DNA of 64,000 bases from Dryocola boscaweniae (GCF_025215095.1 NZ_JALHAP010000079.1:186001-250000), one strand, 5' to 3'; shown: positions 39,612 through 50,535, numbered from the stretch's first letter. Notes: generated from the letters alone by a model not told the origin. A program made the numbers and translations.

Positions 39612-40976
39612 TCAGGTGCAGATTTCGTAACAGGGGATATAGGCGCTGCCGGGGAGCTTCATACGGTGTTGCGCCACAAATCCTTGCAGCAGGTCGTCCA
39701 TGCGTTTCATCATCTGAACATCGCCGTGAATCTTGTACGGACCGTATTCTTCGATGGCGCGAATGCCGCTTTCTTTTACGTTGCCGGCAACAATGCCCGA
39801 GAAAGCCCGGCGTAGCGCCGCCGCCAGTTTTTCCGCCGGCTGGTTCGGATGCAGGTTAAGGTTCGCCATGTTTTCATGGGAGGGCTCAAACGGCATCTGC
39901 AGATCCTGCGCGATACGAATCGACCAGTTGAAACTGTAGGCGTCGCCGGTTTCTCGGCGGTTCTCTTTCACCTGCGGCATCGCTTTTTTCATCAGGCGCG
40001 CCACTTCCGGGGCATCGTCAATGATGATTTTATAGTGACGCCGGGCCTGTTCGCCGACGGTATTGACGATAAACTCGTCCAGCACGCGGAAGTAGTCTTC
40101 GCTCTCTTTCGGGCCGGTCAGAATCAGCGGCAGCACCTGATCGTGGTTGTGCGGATTCATCAGTATGCCCAGCAGATAGAGCAATTCTTCTGCCGTTCCC
40201 ACGCCGCCCGGGAAAATAATAATGCCGTGGGCGATACGGACAAAGGCTTCCAGACGTTTCTCAATATCCGGCATGATAATCAGCTCGTTAACCAGCGGAT
40301 TGGGCGGTTCGGCAGCGATAATCGAAGGCTCTGTGAGGCCAATAAAGCGGCCTTCGCGATAGCGCTGCTGCGCCTGGCCTACCGCCGCGCCTTTCATTGG
40401 CGCTTCCATCGCGCCTGGCCCACAGCCGGTGCAGATATTGAGTTCACGCAGGCCAAGCTGGGTGCCTACGCGACGAGCATACAGGTATTCATTTTCGTTA
40501 ATGGAGTGTCCGCCCCAGCAAACCACGAGGTTTGGCGCTTCGCCAACGTGCAGCGCGCGGGCATTTCGCAGTATCGAAAACACCATGTTGGTGATGTGTG
40601 AGGAGTCTTCCAGATCAAGGTTCGGAAAGCGGCCTGCGTTAGCGAGTTGGCCGTTAACGAACAGAATATCGCGCAATACCGCGAACAGGTTAGCCTGCAG
40701 GGCGCGGATAATTCGGCCATCAACGAAGGCTTCATCCGGTGGATTAATTAGCTCAAGTTTGACGCCGCGTTCGCGGCGCAACACGTTGATATCAAAGTTT
40801 TCGTAGCGTGAGAGTAGTTCTTTGCTGCTGTCGGTCTGGCTTCCTGAGTTAAGGACGGCAAGCGAACAGTTGCGGAAAAGTTGGTAAATGTCGCTGCTGG
40901 CCGTGCGTTTAAGCATGTCGACTTCCAGTTGCGACAACATATCCATTGAGCCAAGAGGGCTAATATGTGTAATCAA
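39612..40976 (-). CDS. ppnN: Pyrimidine/purine nucleotide 5'-monophosphate nucleosidase PpnN
   Basis: A 454-residue LOG-family nucleosidase (formerly YgdH), the E. coli length. It cleaves nucleoside monophosphates to base and ribose 5-phosphate and is stimulated by (p)ppGpp. The LOG motif [17 protein letters not shown] is complete, with the preceding [18 protein letters not shown] motif. The N-terminus [16 protein letters not shown] and C-terminus IPCYEICT match E. coli. relA, the alarmone synthetase gene, is at 57037. Confidence 0.97.
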   Translation of the reverse strand: MITHISPLGSMDMLSQLEVDMLKRTASSDIYQLFRNCSLAVLNSGSQTDSSKELLSRYENFDINVLRRERGVKLELINPPDEAFVDGRIIRALQANLFAVLRDILFVNGQLANAGRFPNLDLEDSSHITNMVFSILRNARALHVGEAPNLVVCWGGHSINENEYLYARRVGTQLGLRELNICTGCGPGAMEAPMKGAAVGQAQQRYREGRFIGLTEPSIIAAEPPNPLVNELIIMPDIEKRLEAFVRIAHGIIIFPGGVGTAEELLYLLGILMNPHNHDQVLPLILTGPKESEDYFRVLDEFIVNTVGEQARRHYKIIIDDAPEVARLMKKAMPQVKENRRETGDAYSFNWSIRIAQDLQMPFEPSHENMANLNLHPNQPAEKLAAALRRAFSGIVAGNVKESGIRAIEEYGPYKIHGDVQMMKRMDDLLQGFVAQHRMKLPGSAYIPCYEICT

Positions 40977-41090
40977 GTAAACTCCTTACGGAGCGAGTGT
41001 GCCGCTCCCACTGATTACAATAGCCCTGCCGCAGCGGATTTAACAACCCGAAAACATCAATCCATTATGGCCCTGCGAGGCATTTCGCAT

Positions 41091-41933
41091 TTATTGGCGA
41101 ACCAGGCGGCCAAATGCCGGATGGAAATCGGTGTTGGTGCGCCATGGGTTGATATCCAGCCCGCCACGGCGGGTGTAACGCGCATAAACGCTCAGGGACT
41201 GCGGCCCGCAAAAACGCTGAATATCATTAAAAATTCGCTCAACGCACTGCTCGTGGAATTCATTGTGGTGGCGGAACGACACGAGATAACGCAGCAGCTT
41301 TTCACGATCAATACGCGAGCCGCGATAGCGAATCTGCACTGAACCCCAGTCCGGCTGATGGGTAATCAGGCAGTTGGATTTGAGAAGATGGCTGACCAGC
41401 GTTTCTTCTACGATTTCGCTGCCGGCGGCGCCCTCAAGGTAACCGGCATTGAACTCATAGCTATCGATAACGATGTTTTGCTCATCGATGCATTCGCCGT
41501 TGAAAGCGGCAATTTCCTGGCCTTCGAGCTCATGTAAACGGAACAGCACGACGCTGACGTCGCCCTGCGCGCAGGCGCTTAAATCGCGTTTCAATGTTTC
41601 CTGTACGGTTTCCCAATCGCTAAAGCGCGTCTGGTTAAAACTGTTCAGATAGAGCTTAAAGCTTTTCGATTCCACCAGGTTAACGCTGTTGGCGTCGAGC
41701 TGGACGTGCCCAACGGCAACCTGCGGCAGGCCGTTATCGTTCAGCCAGGAAAGTTCGTAGAGCGTCCAGATATCGCCGCCGTTGAAAGGCAGATTATCTG
41801 CCTGCAGGCCCAACGGATCGCGATTGAGGCTGCGCGGCACGGCCTGCAGCAGGGCTGGTTCGTAGGTATCCTGATAAGCGGTTGGCTTACCCAGCGTCAG
41901 GCCGCTTAAGGCCTGATGTTGTTCATAAGACAT
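41091..41933 (-). CDS. queF: NADPH-dependent 7-cyano-7-deazaguanine reductase QueF
   Basis: A 280-residue enzyme (E. coli 282) of the long, bimodular class that reduces preQ0 to preQ1 in queuosine synthesis. The QueF motif is in [18 protein letters not shown] near residue 88, and the active-site cysteine is in [15 protein letters not shown] near residue 190. It is divergent from syd, with 68 bp between the starts. Confidence 0.97.
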   Translation of the reverse strand: MSYEQHQALSGLTLGKPTAYQDTYEPALLQAVPRSLNRDPLGLQADNLPFNGGDIWTLYELSWLNDNGLPQVAVGHVQLDANSVNLVESKSFKLYLNSFNQTRFSDWETVQETLKRDLSACAQGDVSVVLFRLHELEGQEIAAFNGECIDEQNIVIDSYEFNAGYLEGAAGSEIVEETLVSHLLKSNCLITHQPDWGSVQIRYRGSRIDREKLLRYLVSFRHHNEFHEQCVERIFNDIQRFCGPQSLSVYARYTRRGGLDINPWRTNTDFHPAFGRLVRQ

Positions 41934-42001
41934 GTGTCACCAATAGAATGCGGGTACAATTGGCCTTTATTGTACCGCAGCCTTATGTGAGTGAGAAATT
42001 G

Positions 42002-42550
42002 ATGGATAACGATGTGCGCCAGGCGCTGGAAGCATTCACTGAACGTTTTTGCACGCTTTGGCGTGAGCAAACCGGAGGCTGGCCTGCAAGTGAAGAACTG
42101 TATGGCGTACCATCCCCCTGCATTGTCACCACAACCGGCAGCGACGTGCGCTGGCGACCGCAGCCTTTTTCCCTTGAGGCCGATTTAAGCGCCGTAGAAC
42201 GCGCGATGGATATCTCGCTACAGCCCGCGGCCCATCAGTTTTACACCACGCAGTTCGCAGGCGATATGCCCGCGCGGTCCGGCAGCCTGGATTTAACGCT
42301 TCTTCAGGCCTGGAGCGAAGATGATTTTCAGCGCGTTCAGGAAAATTTAATTGGTCATCTGGTCACGCAAAAACGCCTGAAGCTTTCTCCAACCCTTTTT
42401 CTTGCAACCACGCAGGACGAAATGGAGGTGGTGTCGCTGTGTAATTTAAGCGGTGAAGTTGTGCTGGAGAAAATCGGTACAAAGCAGCGCAAAACGCTTG
42501 CGCCATCGCTGGTCGCGTTCCTGGAATCGCTCAGGCCTCAGGTGATTTAG
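42002..42550 (+). CDS. syd: SecY-interacting protein Syd
   Basis: A 182-residue cytoplasmic protein (E. coli 181) that binds SecY and is thought to monitor translocon assembly. Conserved segments are [28 protein letters not shown] and [17 protein letters not shown]. The ATG at 42002 gives the E. coli-like start MDNDVRQAL; the frame is open 40 codons upstream into queF but without similarity. The csrB control region follows. Confidence 0.95.
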   Translation: MDNDVRQALEAFTERFCTLWREQTGGWPASEELYGVPSPCIVTTTGSDVRWRPQPFSLEADLSAVERAMDISLQPAAHQFYTTQFAGDMPARSGSLDLTLLQAWSEDDFQRVQENLIGHLVTQKRLKLSPTLFLATTQDEMEVVSLCNLSGEVVLEKIGTKQRKTLAPSLVAFLESLRPQVI

Positions 42551-42569
42551 CGCCGTCGTACGCAATGCG

Positions 42570-42610
42570 TGTGAGATATCTCTTACAAATGCTGTAAGAG
42601 ATCGCTAACT
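42570..42610. promoter_or_regulatory. Two UvrY-type boxes upstream of csrB
   Basis: TGTGAGATATCTCTTACA (42570-42587) is a near-perfect 18-bp palindrome matching the GacA/UvrY recognition sequence TGTAAGAGATCTCTTACA. A second, half-conserved copy TGTAAGAGATCGCTAACT follows at 42593-42610. They lie about 150-190 bp before the csrB start, the distance seen in E. coli. UvrY phosphorylated by BarA would activate csrB here. Confidence 0.85.
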
Positions 42611-42759
42611 TTTTGTCAGGCATTGGCTGACTACGAAAAACACGTTTTGTTATTCCTCAAATAGTTACATCGATACGCGTTGGCTTTCGAATGAAAGTTT
42701 ATGGCGACTTTCATACCAGGTACCTTGTCAGGGTCCGCCAAATAAGAGATCCTGTGTTC

Positions 42760-43136
42760 GTCGAAAGGAAGACGGGTAGTGAAGGAGATATCAGGATGAT
42801 GTCACTTCACGAAGAAGCGGAACGCACCGGGATGGTGTTACAAGGAAGGCTTCAGGAAGAAGCATGGAGCAACTCAGGATGAGTAAGGGACACCTCCAGG
42901 ACGGAGAATGAGAGCCGAATCAGGAAGAGTGGCGGGTCTGGAAGACTAAAGGATTTCGTATCAGGATGATGCAGGAGACCAGCAGGATGTTGGTTGCAGG
43001 ACGCATGTACGAAGGATTGTAGGTCAGGAGACCGCAGGACAAAGTTGTCAAGGACGAGCAGGGAGCACCAAAAGTAGCCGGATTAGCTGCGAAACGAACC
43101 GGGAGCACTGTTTTATACAGTGCTCCCTTTTTTTAT
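42760..43136 (+). ncRNA. csrB: CsrA-sequestering small RNA CsrB
   Basis: An RNA of about 377 nt with roughly 26 GGA motifs, many as CAGGATG or CAGGA in hairpin loops, the CsrA-binding signature. It starts near GTCGAAAGGAAGACGG; the 3' portion (AGTTGTCAAGGACGAGCAGG, AACGAACCGGGAGCACTG) matches E. coli CsrB closely. It ends in the terminator GGGAGCACTG / CAGTGCTCCC plus seven T. By titrating CsrA it relieves translational repression of glycogen, biofilm and stress genes. The middle diverges greatly from E. coli, as expected for a decoy RNA. The position between syd and yqcC is conserved. Confidence 0.96.
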
Positions 43137-43205
43137 GCATTTTTTTCGCCGCGCCGAAGAAGTGGTATGCTTGGCCGCTTCTTTTGACTGACTTATGAGG
43201 TTTTC

Positions 43206-43535
43206 ATGGAACGCCATGCGCTGGTACGCCAGCATTTACACGCGATCGAACAGGTTTTACGCGATCATCAGTTATGGCAAAGCGTTGCCCCGCAACCCGC
43301 CGCGTTTGAAAGCACACAGCCGTTTTGTATGGACACGCTGGAGCCGCACGCGTGGCTGCAGTGGGTTTTGATTCCGCGTATGCACGCGCTTATCGACAGC
43401 AAACAGCCGCTGCCGACTTCGTTTGCCATTGCGCCCTATTATGAAATGGCGCTGGATGCTGCCCATATCGGGCGTGCACAGTTACTGGCCGCACTTCAGG
43501 AGCTGGACGTTTTGTTTACGGACGCAGCCGATTGA
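43206..43535 (+). CDS. yqcC: DUF446 family protein YqcC
   Basis: A 109-residue cytoplasmic protein of the YqcC family with conserved LWQSVAPQPAAFESTQPFCMDT and LEPHAWLQWVLIPRMHALID. The function is unknown; the fold is a small helical bundle. The stop overlaps the truC ATG by one base, indicating coupled translation with the pseudouridine synthase. Confidence 0.94.
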   Translation: MERHALVRQHLHAIEQVLRDHQLWQSVAPQPAAFESTQPFCMDTLEPHAWLQWVLIPRMHALIDSKQPLPTSFAIAPYYEMALDAAHIGRAQLLAALQELDVLFTDAAD

Positions 43536-44317
43536 TGCTTGAAATCATTTATCAGGATGAATGGCTGGTGGCGGTGAATAAACCGTCGGGCTGGCTGGTG
43601 CATCGTAGCTGGCTGGACAGACACGAAAATGTCTTCGTGATGCAAACCGTGCGCGATCAAATCGGTCAGCATGTTTTTACCGTTCACCGTCTGGACAGGC
43701 CGACTTCCGGCGTACTGCTGATGGCGCTTTCCAGCGAAGTGGCGCATTTATTATCGCAGCAGTTTGAAAATCATCAGATTCATAAGCGTTATCACGCCGT
43801 GACACGAGGCTGGCTTGAGGATGAAGCGGTGCTGGATTATCCGCTAACCGAAGAGCTGGATAAAATCGCTGACAAGCATGCAAGCCTTGATAAAGGCCCG
43901 CAGCCTGCGGTAACGCATTATCGCGGCATGGCGACGGTTGAAATGCCGGTGTCGGTGGGACGTTACCCAACGGCGCGCTACAGCCTTGTGGAACTGGAAC
44001 CGCAGACCGGCCGCAAACACCAGTTGCGCCGCCACCTTTCGCATTTGCGTCATCCTATTATCGGCGATTCCAAACATGGAGATTTACGCCAGAATCGCGC
44101 CGCCGCTGAACATTTTGGCTGTCAGCGTTTGATGCTGCACGCAAGCCAACTTGAGCTTAGTCATCCGGTTACCGGCGAGCCGCTTACCCTGCGCGCACGG
44201 CTGGACGATACCTGGATGCAGATGATGTCACAGTTCGGCTGGCGCGGAATGCTTAGCGATATCGAAAAGGTTGAGTTTGCCGCAGGCAACCGTCAGGATG
44301 AAAACCAGGAACCATAA
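43535..44317 (+). CDS. truC: tRNA pseudouridine(65) synthase TruC
   Basis: A 260-residue RluA-family pseudouridine synthase, the E. coli length, modifying U65 of tRNA-Ile and tRNA-Asp. The catalytic aspartate is in [14 protein letters not shown] near residue 54, and the C-terminal [16 protein letters not shown] motif is typical. A TTG immediately upstream is in frame, but the ATG at 43535 overlapping the yqcC stop is preferred. The stop lies 16 bp before yqcA. Confidence 0.96.
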   Translation: MLEIIYQDEWLVAVNKPSGWLVHRSWLDRHENVFVMQTVRDQIGQHVFTVHRLDRPTSGVLLMALSSEVAHLLSQQFENHQIHKRYHAVTRGWLEDEAVLDYPLTEELDKIADKHASLDKGPQPAVTHYRGMATVEMPVSVGRYPTARYSLVELEPQTGRKHQLRRHLSHLRHPIIGDSKHGDLRQNRAAAEHFGCQRLMLHASQLELSHPVTGEPLTLRARLDDTWMQMMSQFGWRGMLSDIEKVEFAAGNRQDENQEP

Positions 44318-44333
44318 TCCAGAGAGAAATCCT

Positions 44334-44783
44334 ATGGCTGAAGTGGGTATTTTTGTTGGCACCATGTATGGAAACTCGCTGCTGGTGGCAGAAGAAGCCG
44401 AAGCAATTTTGAAAAAACAGGGTCACAAAGCCACGGTGTTTGAAGACCCCGAGCTGTCAGACTGGCAATATTATCGCCATCACTATGTGCTGGTTGTGAC
44501 CTCCACCACCGGGCAGGGCGATTTACCCGACAGCATTGTTCCGCTGTTTCAGGCCATAAAAGATGAAGTGGGTTACCAGCCGGAGTTACGCTATGGGCTA
44601 ATTGCCCTGGGCGACAATAATTACGATCATTTTTGCGGTGGCGGTAAGCAGTTTGATGCCTTACTGCAAGAACAGGGCGCGACACGAATCGGCAACGTGC
44701 TGGCTATCGATGCCAACGACCACCCTGAACCTGAAGTTGTAGCCAACCCCTGGATTGAACAGTGGGGCGCTCTGCTGAGTTAG
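44334..44783 (+). CDS. yqcA: Flavodoxin YqcA
   Basis: A 149-residue short-chain flavodoxin, the E. coli length. The FMN phosphate loop is [15 protein letters not shown] near residue 9; flavin-flanking loops are [12 protein letters not shown] and [18 protein letters not shown]. The electron partner is unknown. The ATG at 44334 follows an AGAGAG site. It ends the yqcC-truC-yqcA operon before a terminator. Confidence 0.95.
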   Translation: MAEVGIFVGTMYGNSLLVAEEAEAILKKQGHKATVFEDPELSDWQYYRHHYVLVVTSTTGQGDLPDSIVPLFQAIKDEVGYQPELRYGLIALGDNNYDHFCGGGKQFDALLQEQGATRIGNVLAIDANDHPEPEVVANPWIEQWGALLS

Positions 44784-44789
44784 TTTTTC

Positions 44790-44812
44790 ATGCCCTCCGC
44801 CCGGAGGGCATT
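44790..44812 (+). terminator. Hairpin after yqcA
   Basis: ATGCCCTCCGCCCGGAGGGCAT is a nearly loop-less strong stem 6 bp past the yqcA stop, followed by a modest T-containing stretch. Confidence 0.7.
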
Positions 44813-45143
44813 CCTGTGATTTTCCAGGCTTCGTCAAGCGAAGCCCCTCACAAAGCCAGCATTCATCTCTTTTGCCGCACTCCTTCCTGCCTCTTGTTGC
44901 AAAAAGCGTGAACCATCCCCCAGCTTTATGGACAGAAGCCAAAAACTGCCCGGATGAGGGGCGACAAACTTGTGTCTTTGCACGATGAGGCCGGCAGGCT
45001 CCCTCCATATACTTTCTCTCGGTTAAACAATAAAGCCGCACAAACCAGCGTAATGACTCATTTCGCGAATAAAAAAATACTGTGCGAAAACCAAAGCCCT
45101 ATTCCCGTTACCCTACAAATGCTGTTCAGTTCAGGAGTGCATC
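44813..45143. other. gudP upstream region
   Basis: A 331-bp non-coding stretch without a supported gene. It should hold the gudP promoter and, by analogy with E. coli, a CdaR (SdaR) operator, but I could not recognise a definite site. AGGAG lies 7 bp before the gudP ATG. Confidence 0.5.
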
Positions 45144-46496
45144 ATGAACACAATTAGCCAAACGGCGAGCGCGGTGGAAAAAAGAACCAACGCCCGCTAC
45201 TGGATAGTGGTGATGCTGTTTATCGTCACTTCATTTAACTATGGCGACCGCGCCACTCTGTCGATTGCCGGTTCCGAAATGGCAAAAGACATTGGTCTTG
45301 ACCCGATTGGCATGGGATACGTTTTTTCCGCGTTCTCCTGGGCATACGTCATCGGCCAAATCCCGGGCGGCTGGCTGCTTGACCGTTTCGGTTCGAAACG
45401 CGTCTATTTCTGGTCCATCTTCATCTGGTCGATGTTTACCCTGCTGCAGGGTTTCGTCGATATCTTTAGCGGTTTTGGCATCATCATCGCGCTGTTTACG
45501 CTGCGTTTTCTGGTGGGGTTGGCCGAAGCGCCTTCCTTCCCTGGCAACAGCCGAATCGTAGCGGCCTGGTTCCCGGCGCAAGAGCGCGGCACCGCAGTGG
45601 CCATTTTTAACTCTGCGCAATACTTCGCGACCGTTATCTTCGCCCCGATTATGGGCTGGCTGACGCACGAAGTGGGTTGGTCGCACGTATTCTTCTTCAT
45701 GGGCGGACTGGGCGTCATCATTAGCTTTATCTGGCTGAAGGTTATCCACGAACCGAACAACCATCCGGGTGTGAACAAGAAAGAGCTTGAGTACATCGAA
45801 GAGGGCGGCGCGCTGATCAATATGGATCAGAAAAAAGCCAAAGAGCATGTCCCGTTCGCACAGAAATGGGGGCAGATCAAACAGTTGATTGGCTCGCGCA
45901 TGATGATCGGCATCTATATCGGCCAGTACTGTATTAACGCCTTAACCTATTTCTTTATCACCTGGTTCCCGGTTTATCTGGTGCAGGAAAAAGGCATGTC
46001 GATTCTGAAGGCGGGCTTTGTGGCCTCGGTACCGGCGGTTTGCGGATTTATGGGGGGCGTGCTGGGCGGCATTATTTCTGACTGGCTGATGCGCCGCACG
46101 GGCTCGCTAAACATTGCGCGTAAAACGCCCATCGTACTGGGGATGTTGCTCTCGGTCAGTATGGTGTTCTGTAACTACGTCCAGGCTGAATGGATGGTCG
46201 TGGGCTTTATGGCGATGGCCTTCTTCGGCAAAGGCATTGGCGCATTGGGCTGGGCCGTAATGGCCGACACCGCGCCAAAAGAGATCAGCGGCCTGAGCGG
46301 CGGTCTGTTTAACATGTTCGGCAACGTCTCCGGCATCGTGACGCCAATCGCTATTGGCTACATTGTCGGCGTATCCGGTTCGTTTAACGGGGCGCTGATT
46401 TACGTAGGGATCCACGCGCTCGTCGCGGTGCTTAGCTACCTGGTTATCGTTGGCGATATCAAACGCGTAGAACTCAAACCCGTCATAACAGGATGA
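45144..46496 (+). CDS. gudP: Glucarate/galactarate MFS transporter GudP
   Basis: A 450-residue major-facilitator permease (E. coli 450) importing D-glucarate, with about twelve hydrophobic helices. The ACS-family signature [15 protein letters not shown] is near residue 33 and [13 protein letters not shown] marks the helix 2-3 loop. It heads the gudP-gudX-gudD operon; the stop overlaps an ATG of the next frame. Induction by glucarate through CdaR is known in E. coli. Confidence 0.96.
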   Translation: MNTISQTASAVEKRTNARYWIVVMLFIVTSFNYGDRATLSIAGSEMAKDIGLDPIGMGYVFSAFSWAYVIGQIPGGWLLDRFGSKRVYFWSIFIWSMFTLLQGFVDIFSGFGIIIALFTLRFLVGLAEAPSFPGNSRIVAAWFPAQERGTAVAIFNSAQYFATVIFAPIMGWLTHEVGWSHVFFFMGGLGVIISFIWLKVIHEPNNHPGVNKKELEYIEEGGALINMDQKKAKEHVPFAQKWGQIKQLIGSRMMIGIYIGQYCINALTYFFITWFPVYLVQEKGMSILKAGFVASVPAVCGFMGGVLGGIISDWLMRRTGSLNIARKTPIVLGMLLSVSMVFCNYVQAEWMVVGFMAMAFFGKGIGALGWAVMADTAPKEISGLSGGLFNMFGNVSGIVTPIAIGYIVGVSGSFNGALIYVGIHALVAVLSYLVIVGDIKRVELKPVITG

Positions 46497-46501
46497 TAAT
46501 G

Positions 46502-47842
46502 ATGAATACTCAAGCAAGCCCAATTGTCACTGATATGAAGGTCATTCCGGTGGCCGGCCATGACAGCATGTTGCTCAATATTGGCGGCGCGCATGGCGCA
46601 TATTTTACTCGTAATATTGTGGTGCTCACCGATAACGCCGGAAACACCGGCGTTGGTGAGGCGCCCGGCGGAGAAGTCATTTACCAGACGCTGGTCGATG
46701 CGATTCCGCAAGTTGTCGGGCAGGAAGTTGCGCGCATGAATCGCGTGGTGCAGAACGTCCACAAAGGCAACCAGTCCGCCGATTTTGATACCTTCGGCAA
46801 GGGCGCCTGGACCTTTGAGCTGCGCGTTAACGCGGTGGCGGCGCTGGAAGCGGCGCTTCTGGATTTACTGGGTAAAGCGCTGAACGTGCCGGTCTGCGAG
46901 CTGCTTGGCCCGGGCAAGCAGCGCGATGAAGTCACCGTGCTGGGTTATCTGTTTTATATCGGCGATCGCAACAAAACCGATCTGCCTTATCTTGACGGTA
47001 AAAACGCCAGGCACGCCTGGTATGAGCTGCGTCATCAGGAGGCGCTAACCAGCCAGTCGATTGTGCGCCTGGCGGAAGCCGCGCAGGACCGCTACGGTTT
47101 TAAAGATTTCAAACTCAAAGGCGGCGTGCTGCCGGGCGAGCAAGAGCTGGATGCTGCCCGCGAACTGAAAAAACGCTTCCCGGATGCGCGCATCACCGTA
47201 GATCCAAACGGAGCGTGGCTGCTCGACGAAGCCATTGAACTGTGCAAAGGCATGGGCGACGTGCTGACGTATGCGGAAGATCCGTGCGGCGCGGAGCAGG
47301 GTTATTCCGGGCGCGAAATAATGTCGGAATTCCGTCGTGCTACCGGTCTGCCTGTCGCGACCAACATGATTGCCACCAACTGGCGTGAAATGAACCATGC
47401 TGTGATGGTTAACGCGGTAGATATTCCGCTGGCCGATCCGCATTTCTGGACGCTGAGCGGCGCCGTTCGGGTGGCGCAGATGTGCGATGACTGGGGTCTG
47501 ACCTGGGGCTGTCATTCAAACAACCATTTTGATATCTCGCTTGCGATGTTTACCCATGTAGGCGCGGCTGCGCCGGGCAAGCCGACCGCCATCGACACGC
47601 ACTGGATCTGGCAGGAGGGCGATGAGCGGCTGACAAAATCTCCGCTACAAATCGTCAATGGCAAGATAGCCGTTCCGGACGCGCCGGGGCTGGGTGTAGA
47701 GCTTGACTGGGATCGGGTGCAGAAGGCGCATGAAATCTATAAGTCCCTGCCCGGTGGCGCGCGTAATGATGCCGCTGCCATGCAATATCTGGTGCCCGGC
47801 TGGAAATTCGATCGTAAACGTCCGGCTTTTGGCCGTGGATAA
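46502..47842 (+). CDS. gudX: Glucarate dehydratase-related protein GudX
   Basis: A 446-residue enolase-superfamily protein, paralogous to GudD downstream (about 60-65% identical by eye). E. coli GudX is regarded as a weakly active relative whose role is unclear. The motifs for catalysis are all present: [10 protein letters not shown] (the K-x-K pair), [20 protein letters not shown], the His in [10 protein letters not shown] and the Asp in [11 protein letters not shown]. The start is set at ATG 46502 from the E. coli N-terminus; AGGA lies 8 bases upstream. Confidence 0.94.
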   Translation: MNTQASPIVTDMKVIPVAGHDSMLLNIGGAHGAYFTRNIVVLTDNAGNTGVGEAPGGEVIYQTLVDAIPQVVGQEVARMNRVVQNVHKGNQSADFDTFGKGAWTFELRVNAVAALEAALLDLLGKALNVPVCELLGPGKQRDEVTVLGYLFYIGDRNKTDLPYLDGKNARHAWYELRHQEALTSQSIVRLAEAAQDRYGFKDFKLKGGVLPGEQELDAARELKKRFPDARITVDPNGAWLLDEAIELCKGMGDVLTYAEDPCGAEQGYSGREIMSEFRRATGLPVATNMIATNWREMNHAVMVNAVDIPLADPHFWTLSGAVRVAQMCDDWGLTWGCHSNNHFDISLAMFTHVGAAAPGKPTAIDTHWIWQEGDERLTKSPLQIVNGKIAVPDAPGLGVELDWDRVQKAHEIYKSLPGGARNDAAAMQYLVPGWKFDRKRPAFGRG

Positions 47843-47867
47843 GACATTTTTGGACAAGGAATGAATA

Positions 47868-49208
47868 ATGAGTAGCTCAAATTCGACCCCAGTAGTGGCT
47901 TCCATGCAGGTGATCCCTGTGGCCGGTCACGACAGCATGCTGATGAACCTGAGCGGTGCGCACGCGCCATTCTTCACACGTAATATCGTCATCATTAAAG
48001 ATAATTCCGGGCATACCGGCGTGGGTGAAATTCCGGGCGGAGAGAAAATCCGTCAAACGCTGGAAGACGCCGCAGCGCTGGTAGTGGGAAAAACCCTCGG
48101 CGAGTACAAAAATATCCTCAATGACGTGCGCCAGAAATTTGCCGATCGTGACGCCTGCGGCCGTGGTTTGCAGACGTTTGATTTGCGCACCACGATTCAC
48201 GTCGTTACCGGTATTGAGGCGGCGATGCTTGATCTGCTCGGCCAGCATCTTGGCGTCAACGTCGCAAGCCTGCTGGGCGACGGACAGCAGCGCAGCGAAG
48301 TTGAAATGCTGGGGTATCTGTTCTTTGTCGGCAACCGCAAACTTACCCCGCTGCCTTATCAAAGCCAGCCGGACGACAAATGTGACTGGTATCGTATCCG
48401 CCACGAAGAAGCGATGACGCCGGACACCGTGGTACGCCTTGCCGAAGCCGCCTATGAAAAATACGGCTTTAATGATTTCAAACTCAAAGGCGGCGTGCTG
48501 GCAGGAAGCGAGGAGGCCGAAGCGGTAACCGCGCTGGCAAAACGTTTCCCGCAGGCGCGCGTAACGCTCGATCCAAATGGCGCATGGTCGCTTAACGAAG
48601 CAATTAATCTGGGCAAACAGTTGCGCGGCGTGCTGGCATATGCCGAAGACCCATGCGGCGCCGAACAAGGTTACTCGGGTCGTGAAGTGATGGCGGAATT
48701 CCGTCGTGCGACGGGTCTGCCAACCGCGACCAATATGATTGCTACCGACTGGCGTCAGATGGGCCATACGCTTTCTCTGCAATCCGTTGACATTCCGCTT
48801 GCCGATCCGCACTTCTGGACCATGCAGGGTTCGGTGCGCGTTGCGCAGATGTGCCATGACTTTGGCCTGACCTGGGGTTCTCATTCCAACAACCACTTCG
48901 ATATTTCGCTTGCCATGTTTACCCACGTGGCCGCCGCCGCACCGGGCAAAGTCACCGCTATCGACACGCACTGGATCTGGCAGGAAGGCAATCAGCGCCT
49001 GACCAGACAGCCGTTTGAAATCAAAGGCGGCATGGTGCAGGTGCCAGGCACGCCGGGTCTGGGCGTCGAGCTGGATATGGACGAAGTGATGAAAGCTCAC
49101 GAGCTTTATCAAAAACACGGGCTTGGCGCACGTGATGACGCTATGGCAATACAGTATCTTATTCCTGAATGGACCTTCGACAATAAACGCCCTTGCATGG
49201 TGCGTTAG
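47868..49208 (+). CDS. gudD: Glucarate dehydratase GudD
   Basis: A 446-residue enzyme of the enolase superfamily, the E. coli length. It dehydrates D-glucarate (and L-idarate) to 5-keto-4-deoxy-D-glucarate using Mg2+. The catalytic Lys pair is in [10 protein letters not shown] near residue 207, the metal ligands follow in LDPNGAW and AEDPCGAEQ, the base His is in [10 protein letters not shown] near residue 339, and the Asp in [10 protein letters not shown] near 366. It lies 25 bp after gudX. Confidence 0.97.
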   Translation: MSSSNSTPVVASMQVIPVAGHDSMLMNLSGAHAPFFTRNIVIIKDNSGHTGVGEIPGGEKIRQTLEDAAALVVGKTLGEYKNILNDVRQKFADRDACGRGLQTFDLRTTIHVVTGIEAAMLDLLGQHLGVNVASLLGDGQQRSEVEMLGYLFFVGNRKLTPLPYQSQPDDKCDWYRIRHEEAMTPDTVVRLAEAAYEKYGFNDFKLKGGVLAGSEEAEAVTALAKRFPQARVTLDPNGAWSLNEAINLGKQLRGVLAYAEDPCGAEQGYSGREVMAEFRRATGLPTATNMIATDWRQMGHTLSLQSVDIPLADPHFWTMQGSVRVAQMCHDFGLTWGSHSNNHFDISLAMFTHVAAAAPGKVTAIDTHWIWQEGNQRLTRQPFEIKGGMVQVPGTPGLGVELDMDEVMKAHELYQKHGLGARDDAMAIQYLIPEWTFDNKRPCMVR

Positions 49209-49272
49209 GTTAGCCACCGGTGCCTGCAGGCACCGGACATCATGACAACTTCCACATCGCGACGGACGGCAT

Positions 49273-50415
49273 ATGAAAATTGTAATCGCACCAGATTCCT
49301 GGAAAGAGAGCCTCAGCGCTCTGGAGGTAGCGACACAGATAGAAGCGGGTTTCAGGGAAATTTTCCCGGACGCCAGCTATGTAAAACTGCCGGTCGCAGA
49401 TGGAGGAGAGGGCACCGTGGAAGCAATGGTCGCCGCAACGGAAGGCAGCGTTGTCGAAATTGAGGTGACCGGGCCGCTTGGTAAGCCAGTTAAAGCCTTT
49501 TATGGGCTTTCAGGCAGTGGCGAGTGCGCTTTTATTGAAATGGCGGCGGCAAGCGGGCTGGAGCAGGTTCCGGCTGCGGAACGTAACCCACTTATTACTA
49601 CTTCCTGGGGGACGGGCGAGCTGATTCGACATGCGCTGGACGGCGGCGTTAAGCACATTATTATCGGCATCGGCGGGAGCGCCACGAACGATGGCGGCAT
49701 CGGCATGGTGCAGGCGCTGGGCGCGAAGCTGCTGGATGAAAAGGGCGAACAGTTGGGCTATGGCGGCGGCGAGCTTAAAAAACTGGCCTCTGTCGATATC
49801 AGCGAACTGGATAAACGCCTGCGGAATTGCCGCATTGAAGTGGCCTGCGATGTCACAAATCCTTTAACCGGCGGCGAAGGCGCTTCGGCGATTTTTGGGC
49901 CGCAAAAAGGCGCTTCGCCGGAAATGGTGAAACAGTTAGACGATGCGCTTGGGCATTACGCAAAAATCATCGCCCGGGATCTGGATATTGACGTGCTGAC
50001 GATGGCTGGCGGTGGCGCGGCCGGGGGCATGGGAGCCGCGCTTTACGCTTTTTGCGGCGCAGAGCTACGCCAGGGCATCGAAATCGTTACCGAGGCGCTG
50101 AATCTGGATGAGCTGGTGCGCGACGCGGACCTGGTCATCACCGGCGAAGGCCGCATTGATAGCCAGAGCATTCACGGCAAAGTGCCAGTCGGCGTGGCAA
50201 AAGTGGCAAAGCGCTACAACAAGCCGGTAATCGGCATTGCGGGCAGCCTTACTGAAGATGTCGGCGTGGTTCACGAGCACGGGCTGGATGCGGTATTCAG
50301 CGTGCTGTATACCATTTGCACGCTTGAAGAGGCGCTGAAAAGCGCCGGGAATAATCTGCGCATGGCGGCACGAAATATTGCCGCGACGCTTGCGATTGGA
50401 CGTTTACTACCTTGA
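49273..50415 (+). CDS. glxK: Glycerate 2-kinase (GlxK/GarK family)
   Basis: A 380-residue glycerate kinase that phosphorylates D-glycerate to 2-phosphoglycerate. The family signatures are complete: MKIVIAPDSWKESLSA at the N-terminus, PVADGGEGTVEAM, IIIGIGGSATNDGG, ACDVTNPLTG, and VITGEGRIDSQSIHGK. Several segments (ALEVATQIEAGFREI, CTLEEALKSA) recall GlxK rather than GarK of E. coli, though the paralogues are close. It is 64 bp after gudD and in line with it, so it probably serves the last step of glucarate use. K-12 has no kinase gene at this site. Confidence 0.92.
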   Translation: MKIVIAPDSWKESLSALEVATQIEAGFREIFPDASYVKLPVADGGEGTVEAMVAATEGSVVEIEVTGPLGKPVKAFYGLSGSGECAFIEMAAASGLEQVPAAERNPLITTSWGTGELIRHALDGGVKHIIIGIGGSATNDGGIGMVQALGAKLLDEKGEQLGYGGGELKKLASVDISELDKRLRNCRIEVACDVTNPLTGGEGASAIFGPQKGASPEMVKQLDDALGHYAKIIARDLDIDVLTMAGGGAAGGMGAALYAFCGAELRQGIEIVTEALNLDELVRDADLVITGEGRIDSQSIHGKVPVGVAKVAKRYNKPVIGIAGSLTEDVGVVHEHGLDAVFSVLYTICTLEEALKSAGNNLRMAARNIAATLAIGRLLP

Positions 50416-50450
50416 ATATTTGAGGTGAACGTATCCCGGTAAGGTTTCAC

Positions 50451-50517
50451 GTAGGGTGGATAAGCGGCCAGTGCCGTCCGCCATTGTTTTGGCGGAGGCG
50501 CTGCGCTTATACCTTAC
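50451..50517. repeat. REP-like palindrome
   Basis: GTAGGGTGGATAAGCGG, a GCCGTCCGCC/GGCGGAGGC pair and the matching GCGCTTATACCTTAC arm form a nested palindrome between the convergent kinase and regulator genes. Confidence 0.65.
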
Positions 50518-50535
50518 GAAATCGCCGACAGTATC

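Noticed and set aside
42641..43135. Highly repetitive GGA-rich tract considered as a tandem-repeat protein or CRISPR-like array
   Set aside because: Repeat units are irregular, no frame is coding, and the flanks match csrB with its terminator and UvrY boxes.
47877..49217. A 446-codon open frame on the minus strand opposite gudD
   Set aside because: It exactly mirrors gudD, has no recognisable domain, and its apparent protein is rich in His and Arg, as expected from reading a biased gene backwards.
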